Source: Lysinibacillus telephonicus | GTDB lineage: Bacteria > Bacillota > Bacilli > Bacillales_A > Planococcaceae | NCBI RefSeq assembly: GCF_003966145.1 | Contig: NZ_RXNR01000007.1 | Span: 37,285-101,284, forward strand | DNA length: 64,000 nucleotides | Direction: 5' to 3' | Shown here: positions 29,848 to 38,596 of the stretch, piece after piece | How the letters are laid out: the number at the start of each line of letters is the position of its first letter | Position numbering within the stretch: the stretch's first letter is position 1 | Made by a program: the position numbers and the translations under genes | Notes under the pieces: model-generated | Told to the model about the DNA's origin: nothing | Database searches by the model: none | The model's input: only the letters and a program-made list of their open reading frames with translations

Positions 29848-30189
29848 ATGTCATTACGTTCAAATCGTATAGCTGAGCAAATGAAAAAAGAGCTTGGCGA
29901 TATTATTACTCGTAAATTAAAAGACCCGCGTGTTGGATTTGTAACCATAACGGATGTAGACGTTACTGGTGATCTTCAACAAGCAACTGTCTATATTTCT
30001 TCTCTAGGAAACGATCGTGAGCGTGAAGAAACATTAAAAGCTTTAGTAAAAGCTTCTGGTTTCATTCGTACTGAAATTGGGAATCGAATTCGTTTGCGTC
30101 GAACACCTGAAATAACATTTGAATTTGATTCATCGATTGAATACGGAAACAAAATTGATGCGCTGTTACGTTCTCTCCATGAAGAGTAA
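29848..30189 (+). CDS. rbfA: Ribosome-binding factor A
   Basis: RbfA is a 30S maturation factor of KH-like fold that binds near the 5' end of 16S rRNA and aids cold adaptation. The start [20 protein letters not shown] and the segments [20 protein letters not shown] and [23 protein letters not shown] are diagnostic. I chose ATG 29848 (113 residues) because AAGAGGTGG at 29831-29839 is its ribosome binding site; the GTG at 29836 lies within that site. Confidence 0.95.
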   Translation: MSLRSNRIAEQMKKELGDIITRKLKDPRVGFVTITDVDVTGDLQQATVYISSLGNDREREETLKALVKASGFIRTEIGNRIRLRRTPEITFEFDSSIEYGNKIDALLRSLHEE

Positions 30190-30368
30190 ATTCTAAAGGG
30201 AACTATAAAGTTGAACTTTAGTCAGTAGAGGTCTTCATCCCCTACTGATTGTTAGTGGAACTTATTAGGAGAAGTTGATCACCACCTACCATTACTCGAC
30301 TCTTCTAAAGTTGAAATAGTAGGATTTCTACTTCTCGTCAATGCGGGACAAAAATTTAAAGAGTATAG
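30190..30368. repeat. Structured intergenic sequence between rbfA and truB
   Basis: This stretch holds several short palindromes: AAAGTTGAACTTT near 30208-30220, AGTCAGTAGAGG paired with CCCCTACTGATT around 30219-30249, and a TAGTAGGA/TTTCTACT pair near 30317. No reading frame fits. Its look resembles a dispersed Bacillales intergenic repeat, but no second copy is in the window. Confidence 0.35.
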
Positions 30369-30411
30369 GTCTACATCTGCATAATGTTGTGCAATGTAGA
30401 CTTTTCTTTTT
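30369..30411 (+). terminator. Terminator before truB
   Basis: GTCTACAT at 30369-30376 pairs with ATGTAGAC at 30394-30401, with an inner GCATAA/TTGTGC stem, followed by TTTTCTTTTT. It would end the nusA-rbfA transcript. Confidence 0.82.
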
Positions 30412-30478
30412 ATCGAGTTCAGAATTTTTGTATGATAAATTTCATTTATCTCATAGCTAATATTAAAGGAGAACTACA

Positions 30479-31390
30479 ATGAACGGCATTATAGCGCTAT
30501 GGAAAGAGCGAGGCATGACTAGCCATGATTGTGTTTTTAAATTGCGCAAAATCTTAAAAACGAAAAAAATTGGTCATACGGGAACATTAGATCCAGCAGT
30601 TGAAGGAGTCCTGCCTATTTGCATTGGGCAGGCGACAAGAATTGCAGAATATCTAACTGATGCTGGCAAAACATATGAGGCGATTGTTAGTATTGGCAAA
30701 TCAACTACAACAGAGGATGCTGAAGGGGAAACAGTCGAAGCAGATGAAACTTATAAAAAGATTTCAAGACAGCAGCTATTAGAAGTATTAGAATCTTTAA
30801 CAGGTCGGATAGAACAAACTCCGCCAATGTTCTCTGCTGTAAAAGTAAATGGTAAAAGACTTTACGAATACGCTCGTAAAGGTGAAGTTGTAGAACGCCC
30901 AACAAGAACTGTAACGATCTATTCGATGCAATTGCTTGATGATTCAACAGTTTTCGAGGGGGAAGAAATAACATTTCGTTTAAGAATTGCGTGCAGTAAA
31001 GGAACGTATATCCGTACACTTGCTGTACAAATTGGGGAAAAATTAGGTTTTCCTGCACATATGTTATCTTTAATCCGTACTGCCTCTGGAACATTTACTA
31101 AGGAGAATTGTGTCACAATAGAACAAGTGGAAAACATCATGAATGAAGGAAATATTCAAAATATCATTCTTCCTGTAGAATATGCATTAGCTAATTATCC
31201 ATTTGTTGAAATTGATTCATCAAATGATAAACAAATTATAAATGGACAAGTGCTTCCGATACATGCCTTTTTAAGAGAAAGTGATAAAATTGTGTTTAGT
31301 AAGCAAGGAAAGGCTTTAGCCGTTTATATAGCACATCCAACAAAAGAAGGATTCATGAAGCCTGAAAAAATGTTCCCAAATTTAATATAG
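30479..31390 (+). CDS. truB: tRNA pseudouridine-55 synthase
   Basis: TruB makes pseudouridine at position 55 of the T-arm in nearly all tRNAs. Catalytic D38 lies in GHTGTLDPAVEGVLP; the N-terminal MNGIIALWKERGMTSHD and the KTYEAIVSIGKSTTTEDAEGE segment are typical, and the C-terminus carries a PUA-like domain. 303 residues is normal for the family. AAAGGAGAA precedes the ATG. ribF begins 15 bases downstream, so the two form an operon. Confidence 0.96.
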   Translation: MNGIIALWKERGMTSHDCVFKLRKILKTKKIGHTGTLDPAVEGVLPICIGQATRIAEYLTDAGKTYEAIVSIGKSTTTEDAEGETVEADETYKKISRQQLLEVLESLTGRIEQTPPMFSAVKVNGKRLYEYARKGEVVERPTRTVTIYSMQLLDDSTVFEGEEITFRLRIACSKGTYIRTLAVQIGEKLGFPAHMLSLIRTASGTFTKENCVTIEQVENIMNEGNIQNIILPVEYALANYPFVEIDSSNDKQIINGQVLPIHAFLRESDKIVFSKQGKALAVYIAHPTKEGFMKPEKMFPNLI

Positions 31391-31405
31391 GAGGCAAAAT
31401 CCACA

Positions 31406-32356
31406 ATGAATATTATTCATTTGAAATATCCACATCAGTTAAATCAACTAGATCAAACGGCTGCATATTCATTAGCAGTCGGATTTTTTGATGGTGTACA
31501 TAAAGGTCATCAAGCTGTCATAAAAACTGCAATCGACAAAGCGCAAGAGTTAAAGATTGAGAGTGCAGTTATGACATTTGATCCCCACCCATCTATCGTA
31601 TTAGGTGGGCGAAAGGAAAAAGTATTTTACATAACACCATTACAACAAAAGCTGGACATATTAAATGATCTGGGTGTAGATAATGTTTTTGTTGTTCAAT
31701 TTACATCAGATTTTGCTAAGCTTTCTCCAGAAGATTTTATTCAATACTTTATTCGGGATTTAAATGTTAAACATGTCACTGCAGGATTTGATTTCTCATT
31801 CGGAAATTTTGGCAAGGGCAATATGGAAACGATGAAAGAATTAAGCAATGGAGATTATGGTGTAACGATTGTGGATAAACTAAGTGATGATGCAGAAAAA
31901 ATAAGCTCTACAAGAATACGTCAATATCTACAAGATGGAGATATGGAAAGTGCAGCGAAATTATTAGGACGAGCATTTGAAGTGCCAGGTATAGTCGTTC
32001 ATGGGGATAAGAGAGGGCGTACAATTGGTTTCCCAACTGCAAATATTCAAGCGATAGAAGGTAGTTTTATTCCTGCAACCGGTGTATATGCTGTGAGAAT
32101 TTTAGTTCAAAACAAATGGTATGATGGTGTTTGTAATGTGGGATATAAACCAACGTTTAAAAACCCTGATGACCGACAATTATCAATTGAAGTGCATATT
32201 TTAGATTTTAATAAAAATATTTATGGAGAAGAAGTACAAGTTGGTTGGTATAAACGTCTTCGAAGTGAACAAAAATTTGACGGCATCGATGCATTAAAGG
32301 CTCAAATTGAAAAAGATAAAGAGGAAGCAATTCTTTACTTCAAGCACCTATCATAA
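31406..32356 (+). CDS. ribF: Bifunctional riboflavin kinase/FAD synthetase
   Basis: RibF makes FMN and then FAD from riboflavin. The N-terminal adenylyltransferase domain has AVGFFDGVHKGHQAVI and the MTFDPHPSIVL motif, then KISSTRIRQYLQDGDME; the C-terminal kinase domain shows HGDKRGRTIGFPTANI and the GVCNVGYKPTF segment. 316 residues matches the B. subtilis enzyme. TAGGAGGC precedes the ATG. It is followed by an independent promoter for rpsO. Confidence 0.96.
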   Translation: MNIIHLKYPHQLNQLDQTAAYSLAVGFFDGVHKGHQAVIKTAIDKAQELKIESAVMTFDPHPSIVLGGRKEKVFYITPLQQKLDILNDLGVDNVFVVQFTSDFAKLSPEDFIQYFIRDLNVKHVTAGFDFSFGNFGKGNMETMKELSNGDYGVTIVDKLSDDAEKISSTRIRQYLQDGDMESAAKLLGRAFEVPGIVVHGDKRGRTIGFPTANIQAIEGSFIPATGVYAVRILVQNKWYDGVCNVGYKPTFKNPDDRQLSIEVHILDFNKNIYGEEVQVGWYKRLRSEQKFDGIDALKAQIEKDKEEAILYFKHLS

Positions 32357-32359
32357 TAT

Positions 32360-32388
32360 TTGCTTGTAAATCTAAAGTATGGTACACT
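32360..32388 (+). promoter_or_regulatory. Promoter for rpsO
   Basis: TTGCTT at 32360-32365 and TACACT at 32383-32388 are 17 bases apart. The predicted leader is about 95 bases, long enough for S15 feedback control, which is known in several bacteria. Confidence 0.55.
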
Positions 32389-32490
32389 TCTTTAAGTGTA
32401 TTACGCACTAAACCTTAGCTCGGCTTTTCGATTCTCCAACGACTGCTGTGCTATTGGTGTTAAATTATTATTTAGGAGGTCCATAAGACT

Positions 32491-32760
32491 ATGGCAATCA
32501 CAAAAGAACGCAAAAATGAAATTATCGCTGAGTACCGCACTCACGAAGGAGATACTGGTTCTCCAGAAGTACAAATCGCAGTATTAACTGCAGAAATCAA
32601 TGCTTTAAACGATCACTTACGTACTCATAAAAAAGACTTCCACTCAGAACGTGGTCTTCTTAAAAAAGTTGGTCGTCGTCGTCACTTATTAAAATACTTA
32701 CGTGAAACAGACGTACAACGTTACCGTGAATTAATCCAACGTCTTGGATTACGTCGATAA
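32491..32760 (+). CDS. rpsO: 30S ribosomal protein S15
   Basis: S15 binds 16S rRNA helix junctions early in 30S assembly. The 89 residues carry the conserved [32 protein letters not shown] and [14 protein letters not shown] segments. TTAGGAGGT precedes the ATG. It lies just before pnp, as in most bacteria, with a terminator between the two. Confidence 0.97.
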   Translation: MAITKERKNEIIAEYRTHEGDTGSPEVQIAVLTAEINALNDHLRTHKKDFHSERGLLKKVGRRRHLLKYLRETDVQRYRELIQRLGLRR

Positions 32761-32774
32761 TAAAGAAAAGCGAA

Positions 32775-32849
32775 AGCGCCCTGCATCTGCCGCTATCACT
32801 TTCGATGCAGAATAAATTTTGCACACGTGGGAAGTAGGGGCTGGGCGCT
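32775..32849. repeat. GC-rich inverted repeat element downstream of rpsO
   Basis: AGCGCCC at 32775-32781 is inverted as GGGCGCT at 32843-32849, and a TGCATC/GATGCA pair lies inside. The stretch 32782-32818 closely resembles 40762-40796 before rnjB, so it belongs to a dispersed family. The remainder of the 343-base rpsO-pnp gap holds the terminator at 32892 and an AT-rich pnp leader. Confidence 0.5.
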
Positions 32850-32891
32850 GCAGCTAGACAGTAAAAAGCATGACCAACATAGCGTTGGCCA

Positions 32892-32920
32892 AAAAAGCGG
32901 GAATATTCCCGCTTTTTATT
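32892..32920 (+). terminator. Terminator after rpsO
   Basis: AAAAAGCGGGAA at 32892-32903 pairs perfectly with TTCCCGCTTTTT at 32906-32917, with the T run in the descending arm. Confidence 0.88.
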
Positions 32921-33103
32921 TATGTAAAATCTTTTTTTAAATAAAAAAGAAATAAATGATATTCTCCTAAATAAATTGTAAAAAATATACGAAATAGCCA
33001 TAATTAAATTGAAAATATTTAGCATAGAAATTGCTTTTTTGATACACTTACTATGATATATATTCGTAACGTAGTGTGTTTCATTAAGAAAGGGGTTCAT
33101 TAA

Positions 33104-35215
33104 ATGACCGAAAAAAAAGTCTATTCATATGAATGGGCTGGCCGCCAACTAGTAGTTGAGGTAGGACAGCTAGCAAAACAAGCAAATGGTGCAACATTAG
33201 TACGCTATGGTGAATCAGCAGTACTTGCAACAGCCACGATGTCAAAAACTCCAAAGGCATTAGATTTCTTCCCACTAACGGTGAACTATGAAGAACGTCT
33301 TTATGCAGCTGGTAAAATTCCCGGTGGATTTATTAAGCGTGAAGGTCGACCATCAGAGCATGCGATTTTAGTTTCACGTTTAATTGACCGTCCAATTCGA
33401 CCAATGTTCCCAGACGGATTCCGTAATGAAGTACAAGTTATTTCAATGGTAATGTCTTCTGATCCTGATTGTCCTACTGATGTGGCGGCAATGTTTGGTT
33501 CATCATTGGCATTAGCTATTTCAGATATTCCATTCAATGGACCAATTGCTGGAGTACATGTTGGTTACATTGATGGTGAATTTGTTATCAATCCGACTGT
33601 TGAACAAGTAGAAAAAAGTACTATTCACCTATCTGTGGCAGGAAATAAAGATGCCATTAATATGGTTGAAGCAGGTGCATTAGAAGTACCTGAAGAAATT
33701 ATGCTTGAAGCTATTATGTTCGGTCATGAAGAAATTAAGAAATTAATTGCATTCCAAGAACAAATTGTTGCTGAAGTTGGAAAAGAAAAAATTGCAGTTG
33801 AACTATTTGAAATTAACGAAGAACTTTCTGCTCAAGTTAAAAAACTTTGTGAAGAAGATATGATTGCTGCAATTCAAACAGTAGAAAAGCATGCGCGTGA
33901 GGAAGCTATAACAGCTGTTAGGGAACGTGTTATTGCAGGCTACGAAGAACAAGAAGCAGACGAAGAAACATTAAAACAAGTAAAAACAATTTTAGATAAA
34001 ATGGTTAAAGATGAGGTTCGCCGTTTAATTACAGAAGAAAAAATTCGTCCTGATGGTCGTAAGGTTGATGAAATTCGACCACTTTCTTCTGAAGTTGGCT
34101 TATTACAACGTGCACATGGCTCAGGCTTGTTCACACGTGGACAAACTCAAGCGCTATCAATTTGTACATTAGGACCATTGGGTGACGTGCAAATTATAGA
34201 CGGTCTTGGTTTAGAAGAGTCAAAACGCTTTATGCACCACTATAACTTCCCGCAATTCTCAGTTGGTGAAACAGGACCAATGCGTGGACCTGGACGACGT
34301 GAAATAGGACATGGGGCATTAGGTGAACGTGCATTACTCGCAGTTATTCCTGACGAATCTGAATTCCCATATGCAATTCGTTGTGTATCTGAAGTTTTAG
34401 AATCAAATGGTTCAACTTCACAAGCATCAATCTGTGCTTCAACACTTGCGATGATGGATGCGGGTGTACCAATTAAAGCTCCTGTAGCTGGTATTGCAAT
34501 GGGTCTTGTTAAAAAAGGCGAACATTATACTATTTTAACGGATATTCAAGGAATGGAAGACCACCTTGGAGATATGGACTTTAAAGTAGCAGGTACAGCA
34601 AAAGGTGTAACTGCACTTCAAATGGATATTAAAATTGACGGGTTATCTCGAAACATTTTAGAAGAAGCACTGCAACAAGCAAAAGCTGGTCGTATGATTA
34701 TATTAGAATCAATGCTTGCTACACTTGCTGAGCCGCGTACTCACTTATCTAAATATGCTCCAAAAATTGAAGTGGTTCATATCAATCCAGATAAAATCCG
34801 TGATGTAATTGGTTCTGGTGGTAAAACAATTAACAAAATTATCGATGAAACTGGCGTAAAAATTGATACTGAACAAGACGGTACAATTTATATTTCTTCT
34901 GCTAATGAGGAAATGAACAAACGTGCTAAAGAAATCATCGAATCTATTGTACGTGAAGCAAAAGTGGGCGAGTACTATATGGCAACAGTAAAACGTATCG
35001 AGAAATTCGGCGCATTCTGTGAAATTTTCCCAGGAAAAGACGGCTTGCTACACATTTCAGAAATTCAAGAAGAACGTACAAACAAAGTAGAAGATGTATT
35101 AAAAATTGGTGATCAACTACTAGTGAAATGTATTGAGATTGATAACCAAGGGCGTGTAAACTTATCGCGTAAAGTGGTAATTAAAGAAGAAAAAGAACGT
35201 GCTGAACAAGCCTAA
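33104..35215 (+). CDS. pnp: Polynucleotide phosphorylase
   Basis: PNPase degrades RNA 3'-5' phosphorolytically and is the main 3' exonuclease of B. subtilis. The 703-residue protein has two RNase PH domains ([28 protein letters not shown] and the [14 protein letters not shown] region), an all-alpha linker, then KH ([20 protein letters not shown], about 565-600) and S1 ([20 protein letters not shown]) domains. AAGGGGTTC precedes the ATG. It is probably transcribed alone, since terminators flank it. Confidence 0.97.
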   Translation: MTEKKVYSYEWAGRQLVVEVGQLAKQANGATLVRYGESAVLATATMSKTPKALDFFPLTVNYEERLYAAGKIPGGFIKREGRPSEHAILVSRLIDRPIRPMFPDGFRNEVQVISMVMSSDPDCPTDVAAMFGSSLALAISDIPFNGPIAGVHVGYIDGEFVINPTVEQVEKSTIHLSVAGNKDAINMVEAGALEVPEEIMLEAIMFGHEEIKKLIAFQEQIVAEVGKEKIAVELFEINEELSAQVKKLCEEDMIAAIQTVEKHAREEAITAVRERVIAGYEEQEADEETLKQVKTILDKMVKDEVRRLITEEKIRPDGRKVDEIRPLSSEVGLLQRAHGSGLFTRGQTQALSICTLGPLGDVQIIDGLGLEESKRFMHHYNFPQFSVGETGPMRGPGRREIGHGALGERALLAVIPDESEFPYAIRCVSEVLESNGSTSQASICASTLAMMDAGVPIKAPVAGIAMGLVKKGEHYTILTDIQGMEDHLGDMDFKVAGTAKGVTALQMDIKIDGLSRNILEEALQQAKAGRMIILESMLATLAEPRTHLSKYAPKIEVVHINPDKIRDVIGSGGKTINKIIDETGVKIDTEQDGTIYISSANEEMNKRAKEIIESIVREAKVGEYYMATVKRIEKFGAFCEIFPGKDGLLHISEIQEERTNKVEDVLKIGDQLLVKCIEIDNQGRVNLSRKVVIKEEKERAEQA

Positions 35216-35249
35216 TTAATGAATAAGCTAGAACTTATCGGATAACTAT

Positions 35250-35277
35250 AGCCTCGCTTCATTTGATGAAGCAGGCT
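35250..35277 (+). other. Hairpin after pnp
   Basis: AGCCTCGCTTCA at 35250-35261 pairs with TGAAGCAGGCT at 35267-35277 with one mismatch. It lies between the pnp stop and the T-rich terminator and could protect the 3' end. Confidence 0.5.
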
Positions 35278-35286
35278 AATTTAAGG

Positions 35287-35325
35287 AAGGTGCCCATGAT
35301 TTTAAACTAGGGTGGCCTTTTTTTA
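35287..35325 (+). terminator. Terminator after pnp
   Basis: AAGGTGCCC near 35287-35295 pairs imperfectly with GGGTGGCCTT near 35310-35319, followed by a T run. Confidence 0.6.
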
Positions 35326-35461
35326 TTGTCCGGGAAAACAAATTAGCCCTTGCGCTTTTCTAACTGGCTCTTTTTATATGAATATTGTATTGTATGAAGA
35401 AGATATATTTTCTTATGAATTTAGCTAAAAGAAAGACAAAAAGAAAAAGAGAGGTAAGAAA

Positions 35462-36703
35462 TTGGTTACTGTTTATACATGTCATAATGGCGTTCGCATC
35501 GTATCAGAACATATTCCACATGTCCGTTCAATCTCTGTAGGGATATGGGTAGGGGTTGGATCGCGATCTGAATTGCCTGAAGAAAATGGAATTACACATT
35601 TTATTGAGCATATGCTCTTTAAGGGGACGAAAACGAGAACAGCTCGCCAAATTGCAGAAGAATTTGATCGAATTGGCGGTGAAATTAATGCGTTTACTTC
35701 AAAAGAAAATACTTGTTATTATGCAAAAGTGTTAGATCATCATGGTGAACTGGCAATTTCTATACTTGCAGATATGTTTTTTAATTCAGAGTTTGCAAAG
35801 GTGGAATTGGAAAAAGAGCGCCAGGTTGTTTTAGAAGAAATTTTAATGAGCGAGGATGCACCTGATGATGATGTTCATGAACAATTATGGCGCGTTATGT
35901 ACCCGACCGACGCTCTAGGTCTACCGATTTTAGGTACAAGCGAAACATTACAGACATTCACAAAAGACACAATCCTTCAATATATGGATAAACATTATTA
36001 CCCAGAAAATATTGTCATCTCAGTTGCTGGTAATATAACTAAGGACTTGCTACTTCACATAGAAAAGTTGTTTAGTCGTTTTGAGCATTCCCCTAAGGCT
36101 GTAGAAACGACACTTACTTTCCCAACATTTCATTCTGGCAAATATGTCAAACAACGTGATGTAGAGCAGTCCCATATTGCTATTTCATATCCAGCAATAG
36201 GAGTAAAACACCCAGATTTAAATAGCTTTATTGTTTTAAATAATATAATTGGCGGCAACACATCCTCAAGACTATTCCAAGAGGTAAGGGAAGATCGTGG
36301 ACTCGCTTATACAATTTTTTCCTATCAGTCATGCTATGAGGATGTCGGAGCATTGACAATATATAGCAGTACAACAAATCAACAGCTACCATTATTACAG
36401 CAAACAATTGATAAAACTTTAAATACAGTTCGTTCTTCAAGGGTTACAAAAACAGAATTGGAAAATGCAAAAGAGCATTTAAAAGGCAGCTTCGTTTTAG
36501 ATTTAGAGGGTACCAGTGCAAGAATGAGCCGCAATGGAAAAAATGAACTTGTTCATGGCCGCCATAAAACAATCGATGAAACTATCTCAGAAATCGATTC
36601 GGTATCGATGGACAAAATAGATGAACTTATTGACACTATATTAGGTGCAGAACCTGCTGTTGCGATTATTGGTCAAGGAGTTAATGAAAAAGTTGTTTCC
36701 TAA
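35462..36703 (+). CDS. mlpA: M16 family zinc peptidase MlpA/YmxG
   Basis: This is a processing-peptidase-like M16 metalloprotease. The inverted zinc motif HFIEH (H46, E49, H50) is present and the downstream glutamate sits in EKERQVVLEEILMSEDAP, so the protein should be active. The 413 residues form two M16 domains. B. subtilis MlpA/YmxG lies in the same place after pnp and has been linked to control of extracellular protease production. The start is TTG 35462 after AGAGAGGTAAGAA. Its stop codon is inside the stem of the following terminator. Confidence 0.93.
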   Translation: MVTVYTCHNGVRIVSEHIPHVRSISVGIWVGVGSRSELPEENGITHFIEHMLFKGTKTRTARQIAEEFDRIGGEINAFTSKENTCYYAKVLDHHGELAISILADMFFNSEFAKVELEKERQVVLEEILMSEDAPDDDVHEQLWRVMYPTDALGLPILGTSETLQTFTKDTILQYMDKHYYPENIVISVAGNITKDLLLHIEKLFSRFEHSPKAVETTLTFPTFHSGKYVKQRDVEQSHIAISYPAIGVKHPDLNSFIVLNNIIGGNTSSRLFQEVREDRGLAYTIFSYQSCYEDVGALTIYSSTTNQQLPLLQQTIDKTLNTVRSSRVTKTELENAKEHLKGSFVLDLEGTSARMSRNGKNELVHGRHKTIDETISEIDSVSMDKIDELIDTILGAEPAVAIIGQGVNEKVVS

Positions 36704-36722
36704 AAAGGAGACAACTTTTTTA
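36687..36722 (+). terminator. Terminator overlapping the mlpA stop
   Basis: AAAAGTTGTTTCCT at 36687-36700 pairs, with one G:T pair, with AGGAGACAACTTTT from 36706, and a T run follows. The mlpA stop at 36701-36703 is in the loop. Confidence 0.85.
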
Positions 36723-36827
36723 TATTTTTCTAAATAAAATCGTCTCTTAAAGAATAAAAGTAATATAAACTAACGATTTATATTTTCGTTAATTTTTTAT
36801 AACATTCAGAACTTGAGTTGAAGGGGC

Positions 36828-36855
36828 ACCTTCATTTCTTAGGTTGCATATAGTA
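36828..36855 (+). promoter_or_regulatory. Candidate SigK-dependent promoter for ymxH-dpaA-dpaB
   Basis: CATATAGTA at 36847-36855 fits the SigK -10 consensus CATAnnnTA, and ACC at 36828-36830 lies 16 bases upstream, fitting the short -35 AC element. It lies about 28 bases before the ymxH start and after the mlpA terminator. SigE has a related -10, so SigE control cannot be excluded. Confidence 0.5.
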
Positions 36856-36882
36856 ACAATAAGCTCATGGAGGAGGGAGATA

Positions 36883-37152
36883 ATGCTGCTATCGGAGCTT
36901 GCAGAGAAAGAATTGATTGAAATGGAAAATGGAGTTCGATACGGATATTTATCTGAAACGGAATGCGTATTTGATCCAAAGACAGGTAAGATTTTTGGCT
37001 TTGAACTCGGTGAACAATCAACGAAATTGCCATTTCAAAAAAAGAAAACAACTTCACCTTTATTTATTCCTTGGGAGGAAATTCACCTAATTGGTGAAGA
37101 TAGAATTTTGTTCCGTAAAACATATACACAAAGAGGGAAGTTTGATTTATGA
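36883..37152 (+). CDS. ymxH: YlmC/YmxH family PRC-barrel sporulation protein
   Basis: This 89-residue protein has the YlmC/YmxH pattern: MLLSELAEKELIEMENGVRY, then GYLSETECVFDPKTGKIFGF and a C-terminal IPWEEIHLIGEDRILF, which is a PRC-barrel arrangement. The function is unknown; the family is confined to spore formers and sits beside dpaA. I chose ATG 36883 because GGAGGAGGGAG lies directly upstream; the TTG at 36844 falls inside the promoter-like sequence. The stop overlaps dpaA by four bases. Confidence 0.88.
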   Translation: MLLSELAEKELIEMENGVRYGYLSETECVFDPKTGKIFGFELGEQSTKLPFQKKKTTSPLFIPWEEIHLIGEDRILFRKTYTQRGKFDL

Positions 37153-37946
37153 ATGAAGAGAAATGGCTTATTGTTGGTACAGATTCACGAATGAAGGTTT
37201 TAGCAAAAAATTTGAGCGATGGTAATAGAACCGTATTTTATAAAAATTTATCGGTGTGGGATGAAGAGCTAAACAAAACAGTTCTTGAGTTTCATCCTCA
37301 CTTTGTTGTGCTGCCAATTCATCCATTACCGATTGAAGTGCCAATTGTATATGGACTATCACGAGCAGTCATTTTTGCTGGCAAATTAAATGACCAATGG
37401 AAAGAACTATTACAGCAAAATGAAGTTCATTATTATTTAGAAGATGAGGCATTTATTTGGCACAATGCTTCTTTAACAGCGGAAGCGTTTGTATCAACCT
37501 TCTATAATACAAAACGAGCAATTAGAGGAAAAAAGTTTATCGTAACCGGCTTTGGTCGAGTAGCAAAAATGGTTGCGCATATTTTAAGAAGTATGGGCGC
37601 ACATGTTTGTGTAGCTGTCAGATCGAATATACAGCTAAATGAAGCAAAAGCATTGCGCTATGAAGCTGTTTACTTGGAAGAAGTAGGTGACATCAAAGGA
37701 GACTTCTTTATTAATACAATTCCAGCAAAATGGCTTGATGAACAATTTAACGATAAAATTTCTATTCCAATATTTGATTTAGCCTCCTATCCAGGGTGTT
37801 TACAAGATGGAATTAGTAGAAAGCAGTATGAACTGTTGCCAGCGCTGCCTGGAAAGTTTTTCCCTGAAGATGCTGGAAACGTATTATATGAATCGATTGT
37901 CGAACAATTAAGGAGGAGAGATCCTTGCTCGAAGGAAAAAGAATAG
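37149..37946 (+). CDS. dpaA: Dipicolinate synthase subunit A (SpoVFA), short form
   Basis: DpaA with DpaB oxidises the dihydrodipicolinate-pathway intermediate to dipicolinic acid in the mother cell during sporulation. The C-terminal Rossmann domain is clear (GKKFIVTGFGRVAKMVAHIL, SMGAHVCVAVRS, then FINTIPAKWLDEQF and IFDLASYPG). At 265 residues it is shorter than the roughly 297 residues of B. subtilis, and the N-terminal domain is divergent. GAGGGAAG precedes the ATG. It overlaps dpaB by 22 bases, so the two subunits are made together. Confidence 0.88.
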   Translation: MNEEKWLIVGTDSRMKVLAKNLSDGNRTVFYKNLSVWDEELNKTVLEFHPHFVVLPIHPLPIEVPIVYGLSRAVIFAGKLNDQWKELLQQNEVHYYLEDEAFIWHNASLTAEAFVSTFYNTKRAIRGKKFIVTGFGRVAKMVAHILRSMGAHVCVAVRSNIQLNEAKALRYEAVYLEEVGDIKGDFFINTIPAKWLDEQFNDKISIPIFDLASYPGCLQDGISRKQYELLPALPGKFFPEDAGNVLYESIVEQLRRRDPCSKEKE

Positions 37947-38515
37947 GGCTAGGCATAACAGCGTCACATTGTACCTATGAGGAAGTTGTTCCAAGAATTA
38001 TGGATTTCCGCAATGCTGGTGCTACAGTAGTACCTATTATTACACATTCCGTGTTAACTGCTGCAACACGCTTTGGAACTGGAGAAGAATGGATTGAAAA
38101 AATAGAGTCTTTAGCTGGAGAGAAAGTTGTATCGTCCATTGTAGAAGCAGAGCCTTTTGGTCCGAAAAATCCACTAGATTGTATGGTTATTGCCCCTATG
38201 ACTGGTAATTCAATTAGCAAGTTTGCAAATGCTTCAACAGATAGTCCTGTATTAATGGCTGCAAAAGCAACACTCCGAAACGGTTCCCCGGTTGTATTAG
38301 GAATTTCTACAAATGATGCCCTAGGATTAAATGGGGTAAATATTATGAAATTGTTGAACTCAAAAAATATATATTTTATTCCTTTCGGTCAAGATGATCC
38401 ATTTAATAAACCGAACTCATTAATTGCAGATTTTACAAAGATGCTCGAAACTGTCGAGCATGCTCTCATTCATAAAAAACAGCTACAACCCTTATTTATC
38501 CAATATTTGAAATAA
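37925..38515 (+). CDS. dpaB: Dipicolinate synthase subunit B (SpoVFB)
   Basis: DpaB is the flavoprotein-like partner of DpaA. The 196-residue protein has the flavoprotein fold pattern: GKRIGLGITASHCTYEEVVP, the CMVIAPMTGNSISKFANAST segment that binds a flavin-like cofactor in this superfamily, and VLGISTNDALGLNGVNIMKL. It begins at TTG 37925 with AGGAGGAGAG upstream, inside dpaA. No terminator separates it from asd, so some transcription may continue into lysine-pathway genes. Confidence 0.94.
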   Translation: MLEGKRIGLGITASHCTYEEVVPRIMDFRNAGATVVPIITHSVLTAATRFGTGEEWIEKIESLAGEKVVSSIVEAEPFGPKNPLDCMVIAPMTGNSISKFANASTDSPVLMAAKATLRNGSPVVLGISTNDALGLNGVNIMKLLNSKNIYFIPFGQDDPFNKPNSLIADFTKMLETVEHALIHKKQLQPLFIQYLK

Positions 38516-38546
38516 TCCAATTTTCTAACACATTTCAAACTTTTTG

Positions 38547-38555
38547 TGATACAAT
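38547..38555 (+). promoter_or_regulatory. Extended -10 promoter for asd
   Basis: TGATACAAT is an extended -10 with hexamer TACAAT at 38550-38555, about 42 bases before asd. The -35 is weak. It would allow vegetative expression of asd-dapA apart from the sporulation promoter upstream. Confidence 0.5.
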
Positions 38556-38596
38556 TTACAACATTATGTTACTAGTTTTTGAGGAGAGATGAGTAA

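Noticed and set aside
32396..32587. 63-residue frame before rpsO
   Set aside because: It overlaps rpsO out of frame and lies in the rpsO leader; no family features.
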